The position numbers were made by a program, and so were the translations under genes. A model generated the notes under the pieces. The model was not told the DNA's origin. It saw only the letters and a list, made by a program, of their open reading frames with translations, and made no database searches. A stretch of 64,000 nucleotides of DNA from Woeseiaceae bacterium (lineage in GTDB: Bacteria > Pseudomonadota > Gammaproteobacteria > Steroidobacterales > Woeseiaceae), in the NCBI GenBank assembly GCA_021773075.1, contig JAJFKT010000035.1, positions 124,001 to 188,000 of the forward strand, in the 5' to 3' direction. Positions 25,405 through 35,257 of the stretch are shown here, in pieces (position 1 is the first letter of the stretch; the number at the start of each line of letters is the position of its first letter).

Positions 25405-26829
25405 CTATCCGGACTTGATTACCCGCATTTTGTCAATCTGCATGTCTTCGACGGTGTACGGTATACCGCCAACGCCAAGACCGGATTGGCGCAATCCGGC
25501 GAAAGGCATAACGTCATCTCTGAATGCCGAATGATCGTTGATCATTACGGCCGATGCGTCAAGCTTGTCGCTCAGCCCGAGGGCGGTGTCGATGTGTTCG
25601 CAGAAGATGCACGACTGAAACGCGACCGGCAAAGCGTTCGCTTGCTGCACCGCGTCATCGATGTCGTCATAACTGTAGACGCATACAACGGGGCCGAAAA
25701 TCTCGAGCGTACTCACTTTCGAAGTTACCGCCGGATTGAGTAAGACAGTAGGTGCGTAGCAGCTGTCGGAAATTTTACGGCCGCCGCAGATCAGTTCGGC
25801 ACCATCGGACACGGCTTCGTCGACCCAGGTGGCGACGCGATCGACCTCCGCGTGACGAATGAGTGGGCCGACGTCGCTGCTGGCTTCTTCGGGAGCGCCG
25901 ACAGTCAGATCATCTGCAATCCTGCCTAGCTCGGCAGCAAAATCAGCGGCCTGCGATGCCGGCGCGAATACACGTTGTACGGAAACACACACCTGACCTG
26001 CGTGATAAAAGCCGCCTTTGGCGATGGCAGCCAGCGCAGCGTCCTTATTAAAAGGCTCTGCGAGTATGGCCGGAGCCGCACCGCCGTGCTCCAGAGCACA
26101 GCGGGTGCCGGGAGCCAATTTTGAACGCAGCATCCAGCCGACTTTTGCGCTGCCGATGAAGCTGAAGAAACCGACGCGCTCGTCCGTCACCAGTTTCTCT
26201 GCAGTAGCAGTGTCGCTGGCCACAAGGACCTGACTCCAAGCTTCGGGCAGTCCGGCTTCGTGAAGTATCTCGACAAATCGCAGGCACGACAACGGGGTGT
26301 CGTTGGCCGGTTTGACGATGACAGGGCAACCGCTGGCAACCGCGGGACCAACCTGATGAACAATGAGATTCAACGGGTGATTGAACGCACTGACCGCGAC
26401 CACAACACCGATCGGTTCTTTCTGCGTGAATGCGGTGCGGCCAGCCGTCGCGGCTGTCGTGCCCAGTGGTATCACCGTGCCAGCATAGGCGCGCAACGCT
26501 TCGATGCAAAGCTGTATGCCGTCGATGGCGCGAATGACTTCAACCCGAGAGTCGTTCAGGGGCTTGCCACCTTCGCTGGCCGCGAGTAGCGTGAGCTCAT
26601 CGATTTTCGACTCCATTATTTCAGCGGTGCGTGACAGGATTTCAATGCGTTGCGGTCTCGATAACCAATTCTGACGATCACGAAACAGTGAGTAAGCCGC
26701 TGCCAGTGCGTCTTCGGCGTGTTCTTCGTTAGCCGTCGCGACAAGGTCGAGCTCTCTGCCGTCGTACGGCGAGGTGACCGCAAGCTCACCCGCGGCTGGA
26801 CGATCAGTGACGATCATCAGATCGCGCAT
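25405..26829 (-). CDS. NAD(P)-dependent aldehyde dehydrogenase
   Basis: A 474-residue ALDH superfamily enzyme. It has the NAD-binding VVAVSAFNHPLNLIVHQVGPA with VIVKPANDTPLSCL, a GSAKVG loop, the general base Glu in ALEHGGAAPAIL, the catalytic Cys in FYHAGQVCVSVQRVF, and IFGPVVCVYSY. It oxidises an aldehyde to an acid; family-level similarity does not fix the substrate. The ATG at 26829 overlaps the acetolactate-synthase-like gene by 13 bp, and a second ATG at 26817 gives a TGATG junction. The C-terminal block RDDVMPFAGLRQSGLG is almost repeated in a gene scrap near 63.5 kb. Confidence 0.9.
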   Translation of the reverse strand: MRDLMIVTDRPAAGELAVTSPYDGRELDLVATANEEHAEDALAAAYSLFRDRQNWLSRPQRIEILSRTAEIMESKIDELTLLAASEGGKPLNDSRVEVIRAIDGIQLCIEALRAYAGTVIPLGTTAATAGRTAFTQKEPIGVVVAVSAFNHPLNLIVHQVGPAVASGCPVIVKPANDTPLSCLRFVEILHEAGLPEAWSQVLVASDTATAEKLVTDERVGFFSFIGSAKVGWMLRSKLAPGTRCALEHGGAAPAILAEPFNKDAALAAIAKGGFYHAGQVCVSVQRVFAPASQAADFAAELGRIADDLTVGAPEEASSDVGPLIRHAEVDRVATWVDEAVSDGAELICGGRKISDSCYAPTVLLNPAVTSKVSTLEIFGPVVCVYSYDDIDDAVQQANALPVAFQSCIFCEHIDTALGLSDKLDASAVMINDHSAFRDDVMPFAGLRQSGLGVGGIPYTVEDMQIDKMRVIKSG

Positions 26830-28469
26830 GTGATTTCACCGAGTTTCTTGGTTAGCAAGGCGTTTTCACGGTAGTCGATGGGGATGACGACGAGGCTCGG
26901 TCCGGTTTCTTCAAACGCCGCGTTCAAAGCACCCTCAAGATCGGCTGCGTTTGGAACGTAGTGTCCGTGCCAACCAAATGCGCTGGCGAGCCCCTTCCAG
27001 TCCGGGTTACCAAATGCGAGGTCAGTATGGCGGCCAAAATGTGTTTCCTGTTTCCAGGCTATGAGTCCGTACTCATGGTCCTCCCAGACCATGGCGACAA
27101 TGTTGCTGCCGAGCCGTTTCGCGGTCTCCATTTCCTGCACATTCATCAGAAATCCAGCATCGCCGCTGATCGAGATGATGCGGCGATCGGGGTGGACGAG
27201 ACTGGCAGCGATGGCGCCGGGCAGTGCGAAGCCCATCGAACAAAAGCCGTTCGGGATGAGGCAGGTGTTGGGTTCGTGGCATTGATAGTGGCGCGCTATC
27301 CACATCTTGTGGGCACCGACGTCGGAGAGTAAAACGTCGTTTGCGCCCATGGTTTCACGCACATCCCAGAGTGCTTTTTGCGGCCGAATCGTGCCCTCGG
27401 TCGTATCGTCTCTGTATTCTGCGAAGTCTTTAGCCATATCCGCTCGTATCCGGTGTTGCGTTTCCAGATCGAAGTTCGGCAGACCGTGTTTATCGATGCG
27501 CTCATTCAGCATCCACAATGCGTGGGCAAGATCGCCAACGAGTTCAATTTCCGGATGATAGTGCTCATCAATTTCCGTGGGCAGAAAATCGGCATGCAAA
27601 ATACGCTTACTTTTCTGCGCATTCCAGAGTTGCGGATGGTATTCGACCATGTCGAAACCGAGGGCGATGACCAGGTCGGCATCGTCGATAGCCTGCGACA
27701 CGCGATCTTTGGCGCCGAGGCCAACGGTGTAGAGACAATAGTCGGCATCCATGTCCACGCTGCCCTTCGCCATGAAAGTGCTAATGACGCCGATACCGGT
27801 TTTTTCGCAGAGCAGGCGCAGTTGCTTGCTGGCACGCCGACGTATACAGCCGTTGCCGGCGATGATGACGGGTCGGTTGGCGGAACTGATCATGTCAAAC
27901 GCGAGATCGACGATTTTGTCATCAGGAACAGAGCGTCGGAAGCGACGCGGCGACATCGGTTTGCCGCTGACAGGCATCGATGCAATATCTTCAGGTAGTT
28001 CGAGATGCACGGCGCCGGGCTTTTCGGTGCGTGCGAGTCGCACGGCCTTGCGAACGATCTCGGGAATGGTCTCCGGGTTCAGGATAGTTGTGGCCCATTT
28101 GGTGACCGGCTTGAACATGCTGACAACGTCCATGATCTGATGCGACTCTTTGTGCAGCCGATCGGTGGAGCCTTGTCCGGTGAGCACCAGCATGGGCGCT
28201 CTGTCCATGTTGGAGTCGGCAACGCCGGTGATCAGGTTCGTGGCACCGGGGCCCAGTGTGCCCAAGGCGCCGGCCGGGTTGCCGGTAAGACGGCCGTAGA
28301 TCTCGGCCATGAAAGCGGCACCCTGTTCGTGACGGGTGAGAATGAAGCGAATCCTTGAGGACTTTTCCAGCGCCATCATGAAGTCGGCGTTTTCCTCACC
28401 GGGTACGCCGAAGATGTACTCAATGCCTTCTTCTTCAAGACATTGGACGAAAAGCTCTGATGCGTTCAT
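26817..28469 (-). CDS. Thiamine-diphosphate enzyme, acetolactate synthase large-subunit-like
   Basis: A 550-residue TPP enzyme with the full three-domain layout. The catalytic Glu is in ILTRHEQGAAFMAEIYGR, followed by GPGATNLITGVADSNMDRAP, a middle FAD/DHS-like domain (VIIAGNGCIRR), and the TPP/Mg motif ISGDAGFLMNVQEMETAKRL. It lacks a regulatory-subunit gene nearby, so it looks like a catabolic (AlsS-type) or a different carboligase/decarboxylase rather than the biosynthetic IlvB. The ATG at 28469 has AGGA six bases upstream and is better than the one at 28484. It is the first gene of the unit with ALDH and the SAH-hydrolase-like protein. The product might be an aldehyde handed to the ALDH, which is inference. 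Confidence 0.85.
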   Translation of the reverse strand: MNASELFVQCLEEEGIEYIFGVPGEENADFMMALEKSSRIRFILTRHEQGAAFMAEIYGRLTGNPAGALGTLGPGATNLITGVADSNMDRAPMLVLTGQGSTDRLHKESHQIMDVVSMFKPVTKWATTILNPETIPEIVRKAVRLARTEKPGAVHLELPEDIASMPVSGKPMSPRRFRRSVPDDKIVDLAFDMISSANRPVIIAGNGCIRRRASKQLRLLCEKTGIGVISTFMAKGSVDMDADYCLYTVGLGAKDRVSQAIDDADLVIALGFDMVEYHPQLWNAQKSKRILHADFLPTEIDEHYHPEIELVGDLAHALWMLNERIDKHGLPNFDLETQHRIRADMAKDFAEYRDDTTEGTIRPQKALWDVRETMGANDVLLSDVGAHKMWIARHYQCHEPNTCLIPNGFCSMGFALPGAIAASLVHPDRRIISISGDAGFLMNVQEMETAKRLGSNIVAMVWEDHEYGLIAWKQETHFGRHTDLAFGNPDWKGLASAFGWHGHYVPNAADLEGALNAAFEETGPSLVVIPIDYRENALLTKKLGEITCAI

Positions 28470-28677
28470 TCGGAATCCTTGCAAAGTTGTCGATACATTC
28501 AGGACCGGATCATGTTGCTGAATATTTCCGGGCGAGATTGAAGGAGCAGAACCGGTTGAAGGGTTCGGGTCCTATTGCTTTGTGAGAACTATATACCAAT
28601 GACATAAGCAATCGATAAACCGATTAGCCAGAGCACTCCATTCCCAGGCGCTTACCGAGGCGCGGTATTTATTCTGT

Positions 28678-30123
28678 TCAGATCTCATCAGCGCTGATAC
28701 CCAGTGCCGTGGCAACGCCTTGGCCGTACGCCGGATCCGCTTTGGAACAATGTCGAATATGACGTAGCTGAATTTCACGGGGTGCACCACCGACAGAGCG
28801 AGCCGTATTTTCAAACAACACCTGCTGCTGCGCTTCGTTCATTTGCCGAAACAATACGCCGGGCTGAGAGAAATAGTCCTCGTCCTCACGATGATTCCAG
28901 TGGGCGGCCGCGCCGGAAAGCTCAAGTGGCGGCTCGCTGAAGTCCGGTTGTTCAGCCCACTCACCCTGATCATTCGGTTCATACCCAATCGTGCTGCCGT
29001 GATTACCGTCGACTCGCATAGCGCCGTCACGATGATAATTATTTACAGGACAACGCGGGGCGTTAACCGGGATCAAATTGTGATTGACGCCTAAGCGGTA
29101 GCGCTGCGCATCGCCGTAAGAGAACAATCGGCCTTGCAGCATCTTGTCCGGCGAGAATCCGATACCGGGTACTACGCTGGCTGGATTGAATGCCGATTGC
29201 TCGACCTCGGCGAAAAAGTTTTCTGGATTACGATTGAGTTCGAACTCGCCCACTTCGATCAAAGGATAGTCTTCGTGTGGCCAAATTTTGGTGAGGTCAA
29301 AGGGGTTGTATGAAACCTTGCCCGCATCTGCCTCCGGCATGATTTGTACTGCGAGAGTCCACTTTGGATGGTCTCCATTCTCGATGCTGTCGTATAGGTC
29401 ACGTTGATGACTTTCTCGATCCTGGCCAACCAGGGTCTCCGCTTCGGCATCGGTCAAGTTCTTGATACCTTGCTGGGACTGGAAGTGAAACTTGACCCAA
29501 CTACGTTCGTTGTCCGCATTAATGAAGCTGAATGTATGACTACCGAAGCCGTGCATGTGTCGATAGGTCGCCGGGATGCCACGATCACTCATGACAATGG
29601 TCACCTGATGCAATGCCTCGGGTAAGGAGGTCCAGAAGTCCCAGTTGTTTTTCGCACTGCGTAGATTCGTACGTGGGTCGCGCTTGACCGCGTGGTTCAG
29701 ATCCGGAAACTTCATCGGGTCACGCAGGAAAAACACAGGCGTGTTGTTGCCAACCAGATCCCAGTTACCTTCCTCGGTGTAGAATTTCAATGCAAAGCCG
29801 CGAATGTCACGTTCTGCATCTGCGGCGCCGCGTTCACCGGCGACCGTTGTAAAACGGGCAAATAGATCGGTCTTCTTTCCGATCTCAGAGAATATTTTCG
29901 CGCGAGTGAGTTTAGTAATGTCATGGGTCACCGTGAAAGTACCGTAGGCACCGGATCCCTTGGCGTGCATGCGTCGCTCGGGGATGACTTCTCGATCGAA
30001 ATGGGCAAGTTTTTCCAGGTACCAGACGTCCTGGAGCAGCTGTGGGCCTCGCGCACCCGCCGTAATTACATTCTGGTTGTCGGCAACCGGGCAGCCGGCA
30101 TTTGTGGTTAGTTTCTTAGTCAT
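28678..30123 (-). CDS. katA: Monofunctional heme catalase
   Basis: A 481-residue clade 3-type small-subunit catalase. The active-site histidine is in [14 protein letters not shown], the substrate-channel region reads [20 protein letters not shown], and the heme-ligand tyrosine is in [15 protein letters not shown]. It begins [17 protein letters not shown], as is common in KatA proteins. The start is the ATG at 30123 with AGGA nine bases upstream. It breaks down hydrogen peroxide in the cytoplasm. It is divergent from oxyR across a 145-bp region, the classical regulator-target arrangement, so peroxide induction through OxyR is likely. Confidence 0.95.
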   Translation of the reverse strand: MTKKLTTNAGCPVADNQNVITAGARGPQLLQDVWYLEKLAHFDREVIPERRMHAKGSGAYGTFTVTHDITKLTRAKIFSEIGKKTDLFARFTTVAGERGAADAERDIRGFALKFYTEEGNWDLVGNNTPVFFLRDPMKFPDLNHAVKRDPRTNLRSAKNNWDFWTSLPEALHQVTIVMSDRGIPATYRHMHGFGSHTFSFINADNERSWVKFHFQSQQGIKNLTDAEAETLVGQDRESHQRDLYDSIENGDHPKWTLAVQIMPEADAGKVSYNPFDLTKIWPHEDYPLIEVGEFELNRNPENFFAEVEQSAFNPASVVPGIGFSPDKMLQGRLFSYGDAQRYRLGVNHNLIPVNAPRCPVNNYHRDGAMRVDGNHGSTIGYEPNDQGEWAEQPDFSEPPLELSGAAAHWNHREDEDYFSQPGVLFRQMNEAQQQVLFENTARSVGGAPREIQLRHIRHCSKADPAYGQGVATALGISADEI

Positions 30124-30236
30124 GTTCGTTAGTCCTCGCAAAATTCATGAGCCAAAACAGGGCTGAAAGCGTGCTGTTGTTGACCACTGTGCCCCAGGCT
30201 CGATTAGTCATCCAATGAATAATAATTTAGTTTATG

Positions 30237-30251
30237 ATCGAGTTATTCGAT
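30237..30251. promoter_or_regulatory. Inverted repeat in the katA-oxyR intergenic region, possible OxyR site
   Basis: A perfect ATCGA-N5-TCGAT repeat sits 18 bp before the oxyR ATG, in an AT-rich stretch (30205-30250). It only partly resembles the known ATAG-N7-CTAT half-sites of OxyR, so assignment rests on position between regulator and catalase. Confidence 0.35.
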
Positions 30252-30268
30252 AAGAGAGATTGACGACC

Positions 30269-31177
30269 ATGAACCCGACTCCGACCCTCAAGCAACTCCA
30301 GTATCTGGTCGCCTTGTCCGAGCAGCTGAATTTTACGAGAGCGGCAGAATCGTGTTTTGTAACGCAGTCAACATTGAGTGCAGGCCTAAAACAGCTGGAA
30401 AGGCTGCTCGGGACCCAGCTGTTGGAGCGGGACAGGCAAACAGTTTTGATGACACCGATCGGGGCGGAGGTCGCCGAACGCGCACGTACCATTGTGACTG
30501 CGACGATGGATCTGGCCGATCACGCGGCTGCAGCACAGGAGCCAATGACCGGTCTGCTGCGACTTGGCGTCATTCCGACTATCGCACCATTCCTGCTTCC
30601 GCAATGTGTGAGGCTCCTTCATGACCGCTATCCCGACCTTCGCCTTGCCTTGCGAGAAGATTTGACGGCCAACTTATTGTCGCGCATGGAAGATGGACAA
30701 CTCGACTTCGCACTGATCGCCTTGCCGTACGAGACCGCAAAATTGTTGGTGGAACCCCTTTTTGACGACGACTTGTGGGTCATAGGTCGAAAGGGAGATC
30801 CCGAGATGGATGGAGAAAAGATCACCGTCACTCAATCTCTCACCGACCGCTTGCTGCTACTCGAAGAAGGGCATTGCCTGCGCGATCACATACTCTACGC
30901 CTGCAAAGCATCAAACCGCGGCACGTCATCCGGGATGGAAGCCACGAGTCTTCTGACCTTGGTACAAATGATTGAGTCGGGACTGGGCGTCGGCCTGGTT
31001 CCGGAAATGGCTGTAGCAAGCGGTCTAACAAAGAGCCCTAATCTCGTCTCTCGGCCAACAGTCAAGCCCAGCCCAAAGCGAACCATCGCGCTCGTCGCGC
31101 GACGCTCCACCTCAAGGCTAACTGTCTTCCGAAGCGTGGCGGACTTGATACGAAGCACTAAGCTTGAAATCGATTAA
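30269..31177 (+). CDS. oxyR: Hydrogen-peroxide-sensing LysR regulator OxyR
   Basis: A 302-residue LysR-family protein. The N-terminal winged helix is LKQLQYLVALSEQLNFTRAA and the effector domain follows. The two redox cysteines of OxyR are present in LLLEEGHCLRDHILYACKAS, matching the GHCLRD...C arrangement of the disulfide switch, and ATSLLTLVQMIESGLGVGLVP also matches OxyR. I use the ATG at 30269, which has AGAGAG upstream, rather than a TTG at 30260. It is divergent from katA, its likely target. Confidence 0.93.
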   Translation: MNPTPTLKQLQYLVALSEQLNFTRAAESCFVTQSTLSAGLKQLERLLGTQLLERDRQTVLMTPIGAEVAERARTIVTATMDLADHAAAAQEPMTGLLRLGVIPTIAPFLLPQCVRLLHDRYPDLRLALREDLTANLLSRMEDGQLDFALIALPYETAKLLVEPLFDDDLWVIGRKGDPEMDGEKITVTQSLTDRLLLLEEGHCLRDHILYACKASNRGTSSGMEATSLLTLVQMIESGLGVGLVPEMAVASGLTKSPNLVSRPTVKPSPKRTIALVARRSTSRLTVFRSVADLIRSTKLEID

Positions 31178-31209
31178 CGGCTGCTGACGACTGCGATTGC
31201 GCGTCAACA

Positions 31210-31845
31210 TTAGTAAGCCGCAGTGAATCCGGTGCGGTGATGGCTCGGTCGATCCACTTCGTCGAGCAGCACCACGGCAAGGTCTTCCATCGAGATTCGT
31301 GACTCACCCTTGGCGTCCAGCAGGAGCTCGTCCTTGCCAAGGCGATAGTGGCCGGTGCGAGTACCCGGGAACAAGGAGGCGGCTGGACTCAGATAGGCCC
31401 AATCGACAGTTTGTTCAGTGCGACAGGCACAGTACTGCTCGAGACTGACCTCGCCAATATGACGGGCCGCCGACGGCAGGTAGCGCGAATCGTCGAGAAC
31501 CATTGTGCCTTGTGAATTCGGCACTTCCAGCCGTGCCGCGCCACCGGCAACCAAGAGCCTCGCGCCAGAGTCGACTAGCCCCTTCATGAGCTCGCGCGTC
31601 GTTCGTTTGGCTTCCTGGCGGCTCAATGGGCGCGTTGCATTGATGACGACATCCTGATTCTTGCTAAACGATGCGACGTCGATCGCGTTCGCAATGTTGC
31701 CCGAGTGCAAGGCAATTTCGTTGGGCAGCGCGCCTCGCTGAGAGGTGTCTCGGGCTACAGCCGTTACGTTATGATTTCGGTCCAGTGCCTCGGTAACAAT
31801 GCGACTCCCGACTTTGCCTGAGGCGCCAAAAACTGTGATTTTCAT
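31210..31845 (-). CDS. NAD(P)-binding oxidoreductase (NmrA/SDR-like)
   Basis: A 211-residue Rossmann protein starting MKITVFGASGKVGSRIVTEAL (GXXGXXG motif). It contains VINATRPLS and LLVAGGAARLEVP, typical of the small NAD(P)H-binding/epimerase-like proteins often annotated near stress regulators. The ATG at 31845 has AGGAG seven bases upstream and overlaps the transporter stop (ATGA). It is the second gene of a two-gene unit with the DMT exporter, controlled perhaps by the divergent LysR protein. The substrate is unknown. Confidence 0.75.
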   Translation of the reverse strand: MKITVFGASGKVGSRIVTEALDRNHNVTAVARDTSQRGALPNEIALHSGNIANAIDVASFSKNQDVVINATRPLSRQEAKRTTRELMKGLVDSGARLLVAGGAARLEVPNSQGTMVLDDSRYLPSAARHIGEVSLEQYCACRTEQTVDWAYLSPAASLFPGTRTGHYRLGKDELLLDAKGESRISMEDLAVVLLDEVDRPSHHRTGFTAAY

Positions 31846-32786
31846 TTTGCAGTACTCCTGGTTACTTGCGGCCGGCTCGTCGTTGGACCGCGAAACAATA
31901 GTGTGATGGCTGTGATGACGAGCAGGCAGCCCGGCAACCAACGCCAATGGATCTGTTGTGGCTCGTTGATAAAGAAAAGCAGCATTGCGACGAACGGCAC
32001 CATGTAGCTATAGGCTGTAACCGTTCCGGGCGTAAGTGCGGCCGTCGCCCGTTGTGACAGCCAGAAGGTGATCGCACTCGAGAACACCGCGAGGTAGATG
32101 ATGAGGGCGACATCTCGGGTCGACATGTTGAGCAGATCGGACGGGGTCTCGATTAACATTGCGATAGTGGCTGTTACGGCACTGCCGGCGATCAGATTCC
32201 AGAACGTGCGAAGTTCGGCATGGTCTGATAACCAGCCGTGCTTCAGTCCGAGTTTTGTCAACACCGGGTACAGGGCTGGACCCACACTGGCCGCCAGGAA
32301 TGCGATCTCGCCGATGCCAATTGAAAGACGGCCGACCTGGGCGATCGAGTCGGCCCAGGTCAGCGCTAATGCACCGCAAGCACCAATGACGAGTATTGCG
32401 ATAAGACGCGGGGAACGCTGTTCGACGCACAGTGCGCGACCCAATGCATAGGCAATCAGAGGCACGGCGACATAGATCGTAGCCATCGACACTGCGCTGG
32501 CATGATGTGCCGCCCAGAACATGGTTCCGAAGAAGGCGGCAAGGCACAGGCCAAGCAATCCGTATATCACCGCGCCCGCGCCACTCGGCCAGGGATTACT
32601 CAGCCTGCGAGTTAAAGGCCAGATCGCAAGAGCTGCGATTGCGAAACGAATGGCCGTCAGCAACAGCGGCGGCAGTCCTTCTGTCATGAGACCGACCGCC
32701 GGAAACGACAGGCCGACGATCAAAGCGGACAGCATCAGGCCTGCATGGGCGCTGCGTTCAGCCTTCATTGTTATGGGTGTCTGCAT
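31842..32786 (-). CDS. EamA/DMT-family exporter
   Basis: A 314-residue inner-membrane protein with ten hydrophobic segments in two EamA halves, for example GLMLSALIVGLSFPAVGLM, and in the second half VALIIYLAVFSSAITFWLSQR followed by TVTAYSYMVPFVAMLLFF. These are drug/metabolite exporter features. The frame reaches a TTG at 32834, but the ATG at 32786 gives a normal N-terminus; neither has a strong ribosome-binding site. It is divergent from a LysR gene and coupled to a downstream NAD(P)-binding protein. The exported metabolite is unknown. Confidence 0.8.
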   Translation of the reverse strand: MQTPITMKAERSAHAGLMLSALIVGLSFPAVGLMTEGLPPLLLTAIRFAIAALAIWPLTRRLSNPWPSGAGAVIYGLLGLCLAAFFGTMFWAAHHASAVSMATIYVAVPLIAYALGRALCVEQRSPRLIAILVIGACGALALTWADSIAQVGRLSIGIGEIAFLAASVGPALYPVLTKLGLKHGWLSDHAELRTFWNLIAGSAVTATIAMLIETPSDLLNMSTRDVALIIYLAVFSSAITFWLSQRATAALTPGTVTAYSYMVPFVAMLLFFINEPQQIHWRWLPGCLLVITAITLLFRGPTTSRPQVTRSTAK

Positions 32787-32897
32787 TTCGTTCTGCCGTA
32801 GGCCGGGGTTGAGTTGTACTCTACTGTGTCTCAAGAAATTGATAATCGGCTATTTTTGAACAATACTGTTCACGAATAGTGACAAATCAGAGCAATA

Positions 32898-33809
32898 ATG
32901 GACTCGCTGAACGACATCGCGGTATTCGTGCAAGTGATTGATGACGGTAGCTTCACGAATGCCGCCGAGCGGCTGAAGCTGTCCCGTTCGGTTGTCAGTA
33001 AATACGTCACCAGGCTCGAAGAGCGCCTTGGTGTGCGCTTGCTCAATCGCACAACCCGCCGACTGAGCCTCACGGAAGCGGGGCGGATTTTCTACGACCT
33101 CAGTCGTCGCGGACTTCAGGACATCGAGGATGCGCGGCTCGAAGTTTCGCGGCTGCAGGAAAAGCCCCGCGGCGTGCTACGAATCAACTCACCCATGTCG
33201 TTTGGCATCATGCACATCGCACCGCTGCTGCCAGAATTCCAGAGGCAGTACCCGGACGTGTCGGTGGACATGAATCTCGATGATCGCAAGGTGGAGGTCA
33301 TCGAAGAGGGGTTTGATATTTCGGTTCGAATCACAGAGATGCCTGACTCGTCTCTGATCGCCCGCCGCCTGGCGTCCTGTAGGCACGCAATCGTGGCGGC
33401 ACCGTCCTACCTGAAACAACACGGAACGCCAAGATCACCCGAGGACCTGCACGATCACAATGTCATCTCGTTTCGCTATCAGGCATCAGCAACCGACTGG
33501 CACTTTCTAGGGCCGGACAACAAGCCTGTATCAGTCGCAGTTGCCGGAACTATACAGATGAACAACAGCCTGGCGCTCAGAGAGGCTGTGATTGGAGGGG
33601 TCGGCATCATGCGAGCGCCGACTTTTGTTGTTGGTGATGATATTCAACAGAAGCGTCTGGTCCGCATATTGCCTGACTACACGGCACTCGAAATTTCGAT
33701 ATTTCTTGTCTATCCGCAAAGAAAGCACTTGTCACCGAAGGTACGCGCTTTCGTGGATTTCATGGCAGAAAAAATCTCAGACCCACCGGATTGGGACGGA
33801 GCTAGCTGA
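32898..33809 (+). CDS. LysR-family transcriptional regulator
   Basis: A 303-residue LysR protein. The helix-turn-helix lies in DIAVFVQVIDDGSFTNAAERLKLSRSVVSKYVTRLEE, and an effector-binding domain runs from about residue 90 (GVLRINSPMSFGIMHIAPLLPEF). It is of the DsdC/CrgA-like group with an NRTTRRLSLTEAG block after the helix-turn-helix. It is divergent from the DMT exporter unit, 111 bp apart, the usual position for a regulator of that unit. It ends one base before the convergent aminotransferase gene. The inducer is unknown. Confidence 0.85.
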   Translation: MDSLNDIAVFVQVIDDGSFTNAAERLKLSRSVVSKYVTRLEERLGVRLLNRTTRRLSLTEAGRIFYDLSRRGLQDIEDARLEVSRLQEKPRGVLRINSPMSFGIMHIAPLLPEFQRQYPDVSVDMNLDDRKVEVIEEGFDISVRITEMPDSSLIARRLASCRHAIVAAPSYLKQHGTPRSPEDLHDHNVISFRYQASATDWHFLGPDNKPVSVAVAGTIQMNNSLALREAVIGGVGIMRAPTFVVGDDIQQKRLVRILPDYTALEISIFLVYPQRKHLSPKVRAFVDFMAEKISDPPDWDGAS

Positions 33810-33810
33810 A

Positions 33811-35190
33811 TCAGGCCAATCGTTTCAGGGCGTCGACCAGCTGTGCCATATTATCCGGGGTCGTGAACACCTGCGGCGTGATGCGAACGCAATAGCCGCT
33901 TGCCAGACCCTTGCGTATGACGGTGAAGACTCCGAACTCGTGCTCCAGCCGTTGCTGCAACGCCGTCACATCCTCTGCCGAGCGCCTTCCTGCCAATCTG
34001 AAGGAACCCATTCCGCTCCAGGATTCTTCATCGCGCCCACCGAGGAGCTCGATGTGAGACATCGATTCTGCCTCAGTGGTCCACAGTTGCCGCAAGTATC
34101 GCAATCGGGCTTCCTTGTTCGCAGCGCCAATCGCCTCGTGAAAGTTGAGTGCGTGCGGAACCGCCAGAACAGCCGCAAAATTCGAGGTGCCGACGTGCAC
34201 GCGCGTCGACACCAGTGTGTCCTCGGGATCGCTTTCGCCAGGATAAGGCGCGACCTTCTCTAAGCTACCTCGCCGCATATAAAGTGCACCGACACCGACC
34301 GGTGACCCGATCCATTTGTGCAGGTTGAAGCCGGCCCAATCGACTTGTAGCGAAGGCACCTGATAGTCAAGCAGCCCCCAGGATTGGGCGGTGTCGCAGA
34401 TAACGTCGATGCCGCGCTTTCGCGCCTCTTTCGCGATACGTGCGACCGGAAGTACGAGCCCGTGCTGATTGCTTACGTGCATCAGCAACATCAACTTGAT
34501 GTCCGGGTTGTTGTCAAAGGTATCGCGATACAGAGCAAGAATCTGTGACTGACCCGCCCGTGGTGGAATGATCAGCTCGACCGACCTCGCTCCCCGAGCA
34601 CCCTCCAGCCACTGCATCGCCGTCTTGAAATGGGGGTAGTCGATATCGGCAGAGAGAACAGCATCGCCGGCCTCGAGTCCACGGTATTGTCGTATCAGAT
34701 TGTGGATAGCCTCCGTCGCGTTACGCGTCAGGACGATCTCATCATCATAGACACCAAGCGCGCGGGCCACCCGTCGAACGCTTTCTTTCTCATCTGTTTC
34801 GAATTGTTTTCTGGCATAGAAGGAGTTCTGAGCATTCACCATGCGCGTAGCGTCGATGTAGGCATCTTGCACCGGGTGAGCCATCTTGCCCCAGTAGCCG
34901 TGCTCGAGGTTTACGACACCCGTGGTGCGATCGTAAAACGTCGCCACCTCAGACCAAAAGCTCTCATCTTGGGCTAGCGCTGAAGGGCTTGTGTCTGTGG
35001 GCGGGGTTGGCAGGCGCGACACCGCGGCGCTGCCCGAAAGAGGCAGTCCGACGGCCGCAGTAGCTGCGAACGCCCCGAGAAACCTGCGTCGGCCGATGCT
35101 TGTTTTTTCTGGCGCCAAGGTCGTGTCTCGCAACTGACTGTCTTGTAGATTATGCCTTAGCGGGGAAAACGATATACTGATCTTAAACAT
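33811..35190 (-). CDS. Tat-exported class V aminotransferase-like PLP protein
   Basis: A 459-residue protein. A Tat-type leader comes first (IGRRRFLGAFAATAAVGLPL), then the fold-type I class V aminotransferase/isopenicillin-N-epimerase-like core: VNLEHGYWGKM, TRNATEAIHNLIRQY, VICDTAQSWGLLDY and the PLP lysine in FNLHKWIGSPVGVG. The twin-arginine leader implies folding with cofactor in the cytoplasm and work in the periplasm. The frame reaches 35286, but I choose the ATG at 35190. It is divergent from a HemN/HemW-like radical SAM gene. The reaction (transamination, epimerisation or beta-elimination) cannot be read from sequence. Confidence 0.82.
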   Translation of the reverse strand: MFKISISFSPLRHNLQDSQLRDTTLAPEKTSIGRRRFLGAFAATAAVGLPLSGSAAVSRLPTPPTDTSPSALAQDESFWSEVATFYDRTTGVVNLEHGYWGKMAHPVQDAYIDATRMVNAQNSFYARKQFETDEKESVRRVARALGVYDDEIVLTRNATEAIHNLIRQYRGLEAGDAVLSADIDYPHFKTAMQWLEGARGARSVELIIPPRAGQSQILALYRDTFDNNPDIKLMLLMHVSNQHGLVLPVARIAKEARKRGIDVICDTAQSWGLLDYQVPSLQVDWAGFNLHKWIGSPVGVGALYMRRGSLEKVAPYPGESDPEDTLVSTRVHVGTSNFAAVLAVPHALNFHEAIGAANKEARLRYLRQLWTTEAESMSHIELLGGRDEESWSGMGSFRLAGRRSAEDVTALQQRLEHEFGVFTVIRKGLASGYCVRITPQVFTTPDNMAQLVDALKRLA

Positions 35191-35257
35191 GACCGCTCGA
35201 TTCGAGTTTCCCTTTTTGCACCGGGCCAGGTTTCCTGGCGGTTGAGCTGACAATGCG

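Noticed and set aside
27378-27998. 206-residue open frame antisense to the acetolactate-synthase-like gene
   Set aside because: Shadow frame within a well-supported gene; no start signal or recognisable domain.
32008-32547. 179-residue open frame antisense in the DMT exporter region
   Set aside because: Arg-rich shadow of a clear membrane protein in another frame of the same strand; no ribosome-binding site.
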